Of a DNA stretch of 60,177 bases, positions 44,933 to 52,598 are shown in pieces. Origin of the DNA: Methanoregula sp. Its GTDB lineage: Archaea; Halobacteriota; Methanomicrobia; Methanomicrobiales; Methanospirillaceae. Location: assembly GCF_003170075.1 (NCBI RefSeq), contig NZ_PMZU01000062.1, positions 1-60,177 on the forward strand, read 5' to 3'. Position numbers and translations under genes: made by a program. The notes beneath the pieces are model-generated. The model saw only the letters and a list, made by a program, of their open reading frames with translations, ran no database searches and was not told where the DNA came from. Each line of letters opens with the position of its first letter. The first letter of the stretch is position 1.

Positions 44933-45901
44933 TCATTCCGGTTCCCCGAGAACCCGAAGAACCGCATTACCGAATTCCCGGGTCCCGGCCGATCCGCCAA
45001 TGTCCCGGGTCCGGATACCGGAAGCAAGCACCTGTCTGATTGCAGATTCCACCCGCACGGCCCCATTCGCGTCGCCAAGATGCTCAAGGAGCATCGCAGC
45101 GCTCCGGAGGGTGGCGATTGGATTTGCACTGTTTTTGCCGGCTATATCAGGAGCACTGCCGTGCACCGGCTCAAAGAGGGCGTACCGGTCGCCGATGTTT
45201 GCACTTGGCACGAGACCCAGTCCCCCGACAAGATATGAGGCAACATCGGAGAGGATATCGCCAAAGATGTTTGTCGTCACGATCACGTCGTATGCCTGCG
45301 GGTGCTGGAGGACGTCAAGACCGAGGGCATCGATGAACTTTTCATTATATGACACTCCGGCCTTTTTTGCCTCCGCTATGCAGATATCGCGGAAGAGGAC
45401 ATCGGACTTGAGCACGTTTGCCTTGTGGCCGATGGTGAGTTTTCCCTTCCGCTGCCGGGCAAGCCGGATCGCCGCTCTCACGATCCGTTCGGTTCCCGCA
45501 CGGGTCACCACCCGGAGTGTCGTCGCACGGTCCGGACCGATCTCTTCAATCCCCGAGTACATCCCCTCGGTGTTCTCACGCACGATCATGATATCAAAAC
45601 CATCGCTTTTGACCGGGCGCAGGTTTGCGTACAGATCGAGTGCCTTCCTGATCCGCAGGACAACGCTCTGGTAATCTTTCATCGGCGGGGTCGTGACCGC
45701 CCCGAACAGGACGGCATCGGCAGTTTTGAGCATCGCGATATCGCGGTCTGCACAGGGACAGCCGGTCTGCTCCCAGCGATGGTACCCCAATTCGACCGGG
45801 AAGTACTCGTACTCGGGGTGGAGCACGGCAAGAACTTTTTGTGCGGCCGGGATCACCTCATGACCGATCCCGTCGCCTTTAACGATCGCGATCCGCGTCA
45901 T
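44933..45901 (-). CDS. aksF: (Homo)isocitrate dehydrogenase of coenzyme B synthesis
   Basis: A 322-residue member of the isocitrate/isopropylmalate dehydrogenase family (AksF/LeuB). The N-terminus KGDGIGHEV, the substrate-binding IVRENTEGMYSG, GHKANVLK with catalytic Lys, TNIFGDILSD and FEPVHGSAPDIAGK are all present. In coenzyme B synthesis it oxidatively decarboxylates threo-homoisocitrate and its homologues to give 2-oxoadipate, 2-oxopimelate and 2-oxosuberate. Sequence alone does not exclude LeuB; the YLRT loop in the adjoining hacB favours AksF. Its ATG overlaps the preceding stop (ATGA). Last gene of the operon. Confidence 0.85.
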   Translation of the reverse strand: MTRIAIVKGDGIGHEVIPAAQKVLAVLHPEYEYFPVELGYHRWEQTGCPCADRDIAMLKTADAVLFGAVTTPPMKDYQSVVLRIRKALDLYANLRPVKSDGFDIMIVRENTEGMYSGIEEIGPDRATTLRVVTRAGTERIVRAAIRLARQRKGKLTIGHKANVLKSDVLFRDICIAEAKKAGVSYNEKFIDALGLDVLQHPQAYDVIVTTNIFGDILSDVASYLVGGLGLVPSANIGDRYALFEPVHGSAPDIAGKNSANPIATLRSAAMLLEHLGDANGAVRVESAIRQVLASGIRTRDIGGSAGTREFGNAVLRVLGEPE

Positions 45902-46698
45902 CTCGTCCTCCACTGACTTACCAGTTCCTGTACCGAACGGGCAATTTTTGCGGGACTGGCACCCCAGTGGACGATCGCCCCGAACTTCCCGTTCCAGGTT
46001 CCGACCCCTTCACGCTCGGCCCGGCAACACCGGGCAATAAACGGCTCTTCTTTAATCTGTTCCAACGGACAGATGTTCTCAAGAGTGAAATTCGTCCCGT
46101 AGCACTCCGTGCAGAACTGCGTTGCCGTAAGACACCCGGCCACCCGTTCGCCACCCTGCATCGGGTCGGCATCCAGTGTCCGCGTATACCCGGCAGCCCG
46201 GCAGGGATAGATATCGGCATGCACCGTGGTGATGTCCCGGATATGGTGATCGAAGAGCACCGAGAGTTCCCCAAAGAGCCCAATCACCTCCATTTCCTTT
46301 AAGGCTGCCGAGAGAGTCGGCCGGGGAGGAATGACATCGTAGACATGCACGGTAAGAAATCCCGAAATGTCAGGATCGAGAACAAACGTCATGTTCTCTT
46401 CAAGCCCGGTAAAGACCGTGCACCGGTACCCGCTTTCAAGAGCAAGCCTTACGAGCCGGGTCCTGTCGTTGAGCTGCACTTTTTCAGGGTAATGGCAGAC
46501 CTCATCAGGTATCGCAAGGACACAGGACGAGACGATATCCCGCATGACGGTTTTTTTCGCGGGGTCAAGGGCGATCTCAAGAAGTTCATATCCCCTTTCA
46601 GTCTCCCGCAGGAGATATCGGCTCAGGGCATAGACCTTGTCGCCACAGGGCCTTGTCGAGGCAAGCCCGACAACTTTACAGTGCTCCGGGAAGATCAC
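45898..46698 (-). CDS. Cys-rich protein of unknown function in the coenzyme B operon
   Basis: A 266-residue soluble protein of a family I do not recognise. The C-terminal half has cysteines in CLTATQFCTECYGTN ... ICPLEQ and ARCCRAE, enough for a zinc or Fe-S site, and FDHHIRDITTVHADIYP (with several His/Asp) in the middle. The N-terminal STRPCGDKVYALSRYLLRETE could be nucleotide-related. It begins with a GTG that overlaps the hacB stop (GTGA) and its own stop overlaps aksF, so it is fixed within the operon. A role in assembling or protecting HacAB is possible but unproven. Confidence 0.85.
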   Translation of the reverse strand: MIFPEHCKVVGLASTRPCGDKVYALSRYLLRETERGYELLEIALDPAKKTVMRDIVSSCVLAIPDEVCHYPEKVQLNDRTRLVRLALESGYRCTVFTGLEENMTFVLDPDISGFLTVHVYDVIPPRPTLSAALKEMEVIGLFGELSVLFDHHIRDITTVHADIYPCRAAGYTRTLDADPMQGGERVAGCLTATQFCTECYGTNFTLENICPLEQIKEEPFIARCCRAEREGVGTWNGKFGAIVHWGASPAKIARSVQELVSQWRTR

Positions 46699-47165
46699 CG
46701 GTGAGCCCTCCAGTATTCGACAAGGCCGCCGGCCGTGAGGATCTCACTCATGCGGGGAGACAACGGGCGGATCGTGTGCCGTTTTCCTTCAGTTTCGACC
46801 CAGCCCTGTGAAAGGTCGAACACGACCGTGCTTCCTTCTTTGCAGGTCAGATCCGATTCGATAAGCGGAAGGCCGATGTTGATCGCGTTCCGGAAGAAGA
46901 TCCGTGCAAACGATGGTGCGATTATGGCGACGACCCCGGCCTCCCGGATCGCAATCGCTGCCTGCTCCCGTGATGATCCGCACCCGAAATTTTTTCCGGC
47001 AACAATAACCGATCCCTTCAGCCGGGCCGCAAGGGAAGGGTCGAGATCCTCAAAGACGTGGGTGGCCCAGATACTCCGGTCCTTTGTCCGCAGGTACCGG
47101 CCGGCGATGACAACATCGGTGTCAATGTCGGCCGGCAGGCAGACCGCTGTACCTTTGCCCTGCAT
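46695..47165 (-). CDS. hacB: Methanogen homoaconitase small subunit
   Basis: A 156-residue small subunit of the LeuCD/HacAB hydro-lyases. The swivel-domain signature KNFGCGSSREQA is present. The substrate-recognition loop near the N-terminus reads YLRT (residues 24-27). In Methanocaldococcus that loop is YLRT in homoaconitase and YLVY-like in isopropylmalate isomerase, so this protein should act on homoaconitate homologues of increasing length for coenzyme B. Its ATG overlaps the hacA stop by one base (TAATG). HacA and HacB form the active heterotetramer. Confidence 0.9.
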   Translation of the reverse strand: MQGKGTAVCLPADIDTDVVIAGRYLRTKDRSIWATHVFEDLDPSLAARLKGSVIVAGKNFGCGSSREQAAIAIREAGVVAIIAPSFARIFFRNAINIGLPLIESDLTCKEGSTVVFDLSQGWVETEGKRHTIRPLSPRMSEILTAGGLVEYWRAHR

Positions 47166-48376
47166 TAGGCCGCCTCCGGGGATGTGATCTCGCCTTTTAA
47201 AGCGCTTGCTGCGGCAGTAGCAACAGAGCCAAGGTAGATCTCCCCACCGACACCCATGCGGTTTTTGAAGTTCCGGTTGGCGGTCGAGAGACAGACCTCG
47301 CCTTCGCCGAGCACCCCCATATGATAACCAAGACAGGGGCCGCAGCCGGGCGTCCCGAGGGTGCAGCCCGCCTCGGCGATGTCGGCAAGTACCCCGGTCC
47401 GGATTGCCTTTTCAAGGATCGCTGCAGAGGCAGGGATCACAATGGTCCGCACGGCCACTTTCCTACCTTTGACCAGCCGGGCAAACCGGGCGAGATCGGA
47501 ATACCGCCCGTTTGTACAGGTACCGACAAATACCTGATCGAGAGGGAGACCCGCCAATGCCTCCACGGGCTTAACCGTGTCAACCCGGTGGGGCATGGCT
47601 ACAAGCGGCACGACATCGGCAAGATCGATATCGAGTTCCTGCCGGTATGTGCAGGACTCGGGCACCTGTGGAGCGACATCATGGCCCCGCTCTTTTAAGT
47701 AGCGGACAGTTACGTCATCCGCATAGAAGAGACCGGCCTTTGCCCCGGCTTCTACGGACAGGTTTGAGAGGACGAGACGCTCATCGATAGAGAGATTACG
47801 TGCACTTTCGCCCACAAACTCGAGCGCCCGGTAGGTCGCGCCATCCATGCCGAGTTTTTCCACGTAAGTAAGCGCGAGATCCTTTGCCTCGGCCGCACCG
47901 GTGAACCTCCCGGTGAGGTTAACACCCACCGATTCGGGGACCCGGAACCACGTCTCTCCTGTCAGCCAGATTGCCGCCATATCGGTCGCACCGACGCCCG
48001 TCGCAAATGCCCCGAATGCCCCGGGCGTGACACTGTGTGAGTCGGCACCGACCACGATCTCCCCGGGCAGGACAATCCCCTCGCTCATCAGCTGGTGGCA
48101 GATCCCGCAGCCGATATCCGAGAAGTGCATGAACGAACGTTTCGCAAACTCCCGCAGCTCGTGCTGGAGGGTCGCCGTTGTGCTGTTGTTGGCCGGGGCG
48201 ATGTGGTCGAACTGGATATAGTAATCAGAGTCTTTCCCCAGCCGGTCGCCCCCCATGGCATTCCAGGCTTCAAGTGCGAGAACACCCGTCCCGTCATGGG
48301 CATATGCCCTGTCGACCTTCCGGTCGACATACTCCCCTGCGGCAGCACCGAGAATCCGCTCCGAGAGCGTACTCAT
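47165..48376 (-). CDS. hacA: Methanogen homoaconitase large subunit
   Basis: A 403-residue aconitase-family large subunit. The [4Fe-4S] cysteines are in VGTCTNGR, and the pair CTLGTPGCGPCLGYHMG near the C-terminus, as in LeuC/HacA. The N-terminal DHIAPANNSTTATLQ and GADSHSVTPGAFG motifs bind substrate. With HacB it isomerises homocitrate to homoisocitrate. The ATG at 48376 overlaps the aksA stop (ATGA). Assignment as homoaconitase rather than isopropylmalate isomerase rests on hacB's YLRT loop and on the operon. Confidence 0.9.
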   Translation of the reverse strand: MSTLSERILGAAAGEYVDRKVDRAYAHDGTGVLALEAWNAMGGDRLGKDSDYYIQFDHIAPANNSTTATLQHELREFAKRSFMHFSDIGCGICHQLMSEGIVLPGEIVVGADSHSVTPGAFGAFATGVGATDMAAIWLTGETWFRVPESVGVNLTGRFTGAAEAKDLALTYVEKLGMDGATYRALEFVGESARNLSIDERLVLSNLSVEAGAKAGLFYADDVTVRYLKERGHDVAPQVPESCTYRQELDIDLADVVPLVAMPHRVDTVKPVEALAGLPLDQVFVGTCTNGRYSDLARFARLVKGRKVAVRTIVIPASAAILEKAIRTGVLADIAEAGCTLGTPGCGPCLGYHMGVLGEGEVCLSTANRNFKNRMGVGGEIYLGSVATAAASALKGEITSPEAA

Positions 48377-49503
48377 ACGGTTGTCTCCTGCTGTACCCGT
48401 CCGATCAGTTTTTGTAAAACCTCGGGCGTAATACTGCACTTCTGTTCGGAATGTTCCTTGACAAGGTCAAGCAACCGGCAGATCTGCGCTTCAGAAAGGT
48501 CGCAGCCAAGCGTGGCCACAACATGTTCAAGCGCCTTTCTCCCGGTATGTTTACCGAGGAGGAAGTGCCGCTCGCCGCCCACCAGTGCCGGGGAAAAATA
48601 CTCGTACGTGGCGGGATCCTGAAGAATGGCAGCGATGTGGATACCGCTCTCGTGCGAGAACGCAAGCTCCCCGGTGACCGGCTTGTTTTTCGGGAGTGCA
48701 ATACCGGAGTATTTCTCAACCTTGTGGGAGAGAGCAGTGAGGCATGAAAGATCGTACCGGTCGATACCACCCTTCTGCCGTAAGATGACGAGCACCTCCT
48801 CAAGAGAGGCATTGCCCGACCGCTCACCGATACCATTCACGGTGGTATGGAGCTGGAACGCCCCGGCCTGCGCCGCGGTGATCGTGTTTGCAACCGCACA
48901 GCCCATATCGTTGTGACAGTGGGCGCAGAACGGCCGGTCGACCGATGAGACAAGGTCAGTCATGATCGTGCGCATCTCGTCTGGGATGAGACAGCCCACC
49001 GTGTCGGCAAAACTGAGCAGGACGGCACCGTGCTCAGCCGCCCTTCGGTATACCTCTTTTAAGAACACCGGATCGGTCCGTGAGGCATCCTCAGCAGCAA
49101 ACCGTACTTTGACCCCGTGATCCCGGGCGAAATCAATTATGGAAAGGGCATCATCAAGCACCTGTTCGCGGGGTTTCTTGAACTTGAGCCGGATGTGAAG
49201 ATCCGAAGTCGGGATAAAGATAGAAACCATATCGACACCGCAGTCAACGGCGTCCATAATATCCGGTTCCCGCGCCCGGGCAAATCCACAGATCCGTGCA
49301 TCGAGCCCGAGATCTGCGATGGCCTTCACGCACCTTTTTTCGTTCCCGGAGACTGCCGGGAACCCGGCCTCGATCACTTCGATGCCGATGGCATCCAGTG
49401 TCCGGGCAATATCCACCTTCTCTTCGCAGGAGAACGACACCCCTGGTGTCTGCTCCCCGTCTCTCAACGTTACATCGCAGATCTCAACATTCCACGGTTT
49501 CAT
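48373..49503 (-). CDS. aksA: (R)-homocitrate synthase family protein
   Basis: A 376-residue enzyme of the homocitrate/isopropylmalate synthase family. The catalytic TLRDGEQTPGVSF is near the N-terminus and the metal ligands are in CHNDMG. It condenses 2-oxoglutarate and longer 2-oxoacids with acetyl-CoA. It has no long C-terminal leucine regulatory domain, which favours AksA over LeuA. The ATG at 49503 overlaps the TPP-protein stop by 20 bases. Together with HacAB and AksF it would carry out the repeated chain extension to 2-oxosuberate. Confidence 0.9.
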   Translation of the reverse strand: MKPWNVEICDVTLRDGEQTPGVSFSCEEKVDIARTLDAIGIEVIEAGFPAVSGNEKRCVKAIADLGLDARICGFARAREPDIMDAVDCGVDMVSIFIPTSDLHIRLKFKKPREQVLDDALSIIDFARDHGVKVRFAAEDASRTDPVFLKEVYRRAAEHGAVLLSFADTVGCLIPDEMRTIMTDLVSSVDRPFCAHCHNDMGCAVANTITAAQAGAFQLHTTVNGIGERSGNASLEEVLVILRQKGGIDRYDLSCLTALSHKVEKYSGIALPKNKPVTGELAFSHESGIHIAAILQDPATYEYFSPALVGGERHFLLGKHTGRKALEHVVATLGCDLSEAQICRLLDLVKEHSEQKCSITPEVLQKLIGRVQQETTV

Positions 49504-50755
49504 GGTGTGCCCCCTGCGGGCATTTCGCTTCCACAACCACGGTTACCGGTGCATCCGTGTGACAGATGACCTCGCGGAGGCGGCATTCATCTTCCGCACG
49601 GCAGATGACCGGGTCGGCCCAGGTAAGGTAGGGGACGGGATCGCTGGCAGGCTGCCCACCGGTCATCGCGGTGCAGTGATTTTTCATCACGATGCACAGG
49701 AGCGGAAGTCTCTTTTCATACACATCGATCAGGGCGTTTAACCCAGAATGGAGCAGCGCATAATCCCCGATGAGCGCCACGTGCGTGCTCCGTGCGGCAA
49801 CCGCGATACTCGAACCCATGCCGTAACTGGCCACGCCCAGTTCATAGGGAGGATTCAGACAGAATACCGAGCACCCGGCATCGCAGATGACCGGCATGTC
49901 ACGTTTTTTAAGGATGCCCAGTACCGGTTTGAAGGGACACGCTGCACAGAAAGTCTTGTAGAATCCCCGCACATTCCTCGATTCTGGCGGTTCCTGCAGG
50001 TCCGGGGGCAGAATACCCCGGTGATCCCGGACAAACGGCCGGCCGTGCTCGTGCACTTCATGAGCCTCCGCGGCACGGGAAGGCAGCGGGTGGACAGTTA
50101 CGACCCCGCTTTCTCCCGGTGCCGGCCCGGCGCCGAGCGGTTCGCGTTTCCACCGGTTTAATGGGGATGCTGCCGACCAGGCAAACATCTTCCGGTACAG
50201 ATTTTCAGCCGCCATTGCCCGGCCATGCATCGTCCATCCCCGTTCTGCAAGCCGGCCTTTCCTGTCGCTGCGGGAGACAACGCTTCCGGTCACGTCAGCA
50301 TCCAGCAACTGCGGCGTGAGCCGGAGCATGGCGACCCGGGAAAACTCTTCCGATGCCTCAAGTGCTGCCTCAACACCGGTGTAGCATGAAGATTCGTCCG
50401 GTTCGACCACCGGAATCTCTGCCAGTTCCCCGTAATACCTCGAATCCTGGGCGGTCTGGGAACCCTTCGAACCGGGGTCATCTCCCACGACAAGGAGAAT
50501 GCCCCCGACAAGACCCTGAACCGTTGCCCCGCAGAGAGGATCGGCGCAGGCATTGACGCCCACGTTCTTTACGATGACCGCTGCCCGTTTCCCGGACAGG
50601 GAGTCCCCAAGCGCATATTCAAGAGCAGTTTTCTCGTTTATGACCATCTCGGCCAGGGTGAGCGCACCAAGCTCCGTTACCGGGAAGCCCGGAACCGTGT
50701 ACTGCCGGTCGGTACAGGCACAGATCGCTTCAGCAAGAGCCTCCACGCCCTTCAT
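49484..50755 (-). CDS. IorA-like TPP-dependent protein, candidate 2-oxosuberate decarboxylase
   Basis: A 423-residue protein like the catalytic subunit of indolepyruvate ferredoxin oxidoreductase. NEKTALEYALGDSLSGKRA and DDPGSKGSQTAQDSRYY form the pyrimidine-binding half; GDYALLHSG and KNHCTAMTGGQ form the TPP/Mg half. IorA is usually ~600 residues with a two-cluster ferredoxin domain at the end and needs IorB; both are missing here. Cysteines remain in FCAACPFKP and CDAGCSVFC. Lacking its electron outlet, it could decarboxylate a 2-oxoacid non-oxidatively, as the coenzyme B route needs for 2-oxosuberate. ATG overlaps the radical SAM stop. Confidence 0.85.
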   Translation of the reverse strand: MKGVEALAEAICACTDRQYTVPGFPVTELGALTLAEMVINEKTALEYALGDSLSGKRAAVIVKNVGVNACADPLCGATVQGLVGGILLVVGDDPGSKGSQTAQDSRYYGELAEIPVVEPDESSCYTGVEAALEASEEFSRVAMLRLTPQLLDADVTGSVVSRSDRKGRLAERGWTMHGRAMAAENLYRKMFAWSAASPLNRWKREPLGAGPAPGESGVVTVHPLPSRAAEAHEVHEHGRPFVRDHRGILPPDLQEPPESRNVRGFYKTFCAACPFKPVLGILKKRDMPVICDAGCSVFCLNPPYELGVASYGMGSSIAVAARSTHVALIGDYALLHSGLNALIDVYEKRLPLLCIVMKNHCTAMTGGQPASDPVPYLTWADPVICRAEDECRLREVICHTDAPVTVVVEAKCPQGAHHETVEC

Positions 50756-51720
50756 TCGTCCCTCCCGGGCACGAGATCGCACCCTGCGCAGTTCGTGCAC
50801 ATCGTAAGGGCACCGGATGGGTCAAGTCCTGCGGCAGCAATCGCCCGGGCGTGCATGGTATAGAGGGTTTTGAGCCGTTCCGCTGACGGGCGCGGTGTGC
50901 CGGTAAACCCGGCAACCGGGTTGAGCGGGCGCAGGACCGGGATCACACCATGGGACGTGAGCTTGTTGATACAGGTCTCCATTTCCGCATCGGTCTCCCC
51001 AAGTCCGATGATGACATTGGAAAAAACCCGGTTCTTTCCAAAGAGTTCAACGGACCGGTCGAGCACCCGCCAGAGCAGGTCATAATCAAGACCGGGGCAT
51101 ATCGCCGCAAACAGTTCCTGGGTCGCAGCTTCGATATTGAATTTCACCTCGGCTACTCCGAGAGCAAGAAGTTTGTCCGGGGTCTGGTCAGTCGGGTAGA
51201 TGGAGACACCGATGGGCAGGTCAAAGAAAGAGAGGTGCCGGATCACTTCGCAGACATAGGCCTCTTCATCCTCAATACTCCCGGCAACGCCGCTCGTGAG
51301 TGAGATTGCGCTGACCCGGTGCCGGACCGATTCAACGAGATTCATGATCTCTTCAATAGTCTTGCGTTTCCCGGAGAGACTGGGAACCGAACAATAGCGG
51401 CAGGAGAATATGCAGCTTTCTGTTACCGTGATAAACGCCTGGTCCGGGCAGTGGAGCCCCGGCTGGATAAGCCGGCCTGGGATCTGCTGGTCTTCAAAAT
51501 ACAGGTCAGCAACACCGCTGCCACGGTGGGCAATCTCGACTGGAGATGACGGATTGATCGCAAGCTTGACCCTATGGCTGCCCATAGCAAAGAAAACCGA
51601 ACCCTTCCCTCCGGCACCCGGGCCTGCGGTAGATTTTGCAATAAAATCGTCTGCAGGTTCGCCGCTGATCCGGGCAGAACCTGCTGACAGCAGGCGGGCC
51701 TTTAAGTCTTTCCACTGCAT
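50752..51720 (-). CDS. Radical SAM protein with C-terminal Cys cluster
   Basis: A 322-residue radical SAM enzyme. The SAM-binding [4Fe-4S] motif is CIFSCRYC near residue 106, with a partial TIM barrel after it (VIIGLGETDAEME). The last residues contain CTNCAGCDL, a CxxCxxC that could hold a second cluster, as in sulfur-inserting enzymes. The N-terminal ~80 residues are a separate part with no recognised domain. It overlaps mmp11 by 19 bases and is coupled to the TPP protein. Possible roles are the C-S bond of 7-mercaptoheptanoate, or a modification tied to methanogenesis; neither is shown. Confidence 0.88.
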   Translation of the reverse strand: MQWKDLKARLLSAGSARISGEPADDFIAKSTAGPGAGGKGSVFFAMGSHRVKLAINPSSPVEIAHRGSGVADLYFEDQQIPGRLIQPGLHCPDQAFITVTESCIFSCRYCSVPSLSGKRKTIEEIMNLVESVRHRVSAISLTSGVAGSIEDEEAYVCEVIRHLSFFDLPIGVSIYPTDQTPDKLLALGVAEVKFNIEAATQELFAAICPGLDYDLLWRVLDRSVELFGKNRVFSNVIIGLGETDAEMETCINKLTSHGVIPVLRPLNPVAGFTGTPRPSAERLKTLYTMHARAIAAAGLDPSGALTMCTNCAGCDLVPGRDE

Positions 51721-52598
51721 AGTTCCAGTGCCTCCTCGTATTGTGTATAGAAGGGCAGGGCCGCCACCGCCCCGGTAATCCCCCTCCCGGCCATAATCAC
51801 ACGGAGGCAGGGATCGTTAATGTTCCATACAAGATCCGGTCCCACTTCCCCCCGTTTCACGTTCCTCCCGTACTCAAGAAGTGCCTCAGAGGGGGTAAAA
51901 CCGGTATATACTGCCATCCCGGTCTTCTGTGAAAGGGTGTATTTTTCAAGCAGTTCGTGGAACCGCTCCGTCAGGCGGCCCGGTTCTGTCGTGGCAAATT
52001 CCACGACAAGGCTCACACAGTTTTTCGTCCGGTATGCGACAGGAAAGAGCTGGACGATCGTGTGAGAGAGGTAGACCGAATGTTCATCCTCAACGGCTTT
52101 TGCGATGTTGTGGACAAGCGTCCACGTCGCTCCTTCCTCACAGGTATCGGTGTCGTCTACTCCGATCAGCACCCGCTGGCGCCGGGGAAGCCAGATCGTG
52201 GCACCGGCAATTTTTCCCCCGCCGGCAGGATCGCAGCGTTCCCGCAGTACTCCTTTTGCTGCAGCACGGCAGGAGGTCGCACCTACGCCGCCGCCTCCCA
52301 TGCCGATATAGGTCACCGCGATTTCATGCTCCGTTACTGATACACCCGAGATCCCGGCAGGGAAGCGTGATCCCTCAAGCGCCAGATCCACGGCACCGGG
52401 GCGGAGCAGGAAACGGGTCGTCGATCCCACACCACGGACACTCTCGACAATCGGACTCTGCGCGTAATGATGCTGCGTCCACATCGCTCCCCCGACGCAG
52501 TCGAAGAATTCAATCAGCTCAACCTTGCTTCCGCTCTCGTCCGCAACCGCAACGATCTGCGGGTACCTGATGACATACGGATCAGAGATGCTCACCAT
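51702..52598 (-). CDS. Methanogenesis marker protein 11
   Basis: A 298-residue protein of the methanogen-only family Mmp11. The N-terminal YPQIVAVADESGSKVELIE and DCVGGAMWTQHHY are typical, followed by TYIGMGGGGVGATSCRA and IGVDDTDTCEEGATW. The DDTD element is shared with TiaS, an ATP-using enzyme that modifies tRNA-Ile2, so ATP chemistry is likely. Substrate unknown. The ATG at 52598 was chosen because it begins directly at the family's N-terminus; it overlaps the upstream paralog by 17 bases. Within the coenzyme B operon it is a candidate kinase or ligase. Confidence 0.88.
   Translation of the reverse strand: MVSISDPYVIRYPQIVAVADESGSKVELIEFFDCVGGAMWTQHHYAQSPIVESVRGVGSTTRFLLRPGAVDLALEGSRFPAGISGVSVTEHEIAVTYIGMGGGGVGATSCRAAAKGVLRERCDPAGGGKIAGATIWLPRRQRVLIGVDDTDTCEEGATWTLVHNIAKAVEDEHSVYLSHTIVQLFPVAYRTKNCVSLVVEFATTEPGRLTERFHELLEKYTLSQKTGMAVYTGFTPSEALLEYGRNVKRGEVGPDLVWNINDPCLRVIMAGRGITGAVAALPFYTQYEEALELCSGKT

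Noticed and set aside
44933-49503. Reading of the cluster as leucine biosynthesis (leuABCD)
   Set aside because: The YLRT loop in the small subunit, the short synthase without a leucine domain and the methanogen-only neighbours favour the coenzyme B pathway; not fully excluded.
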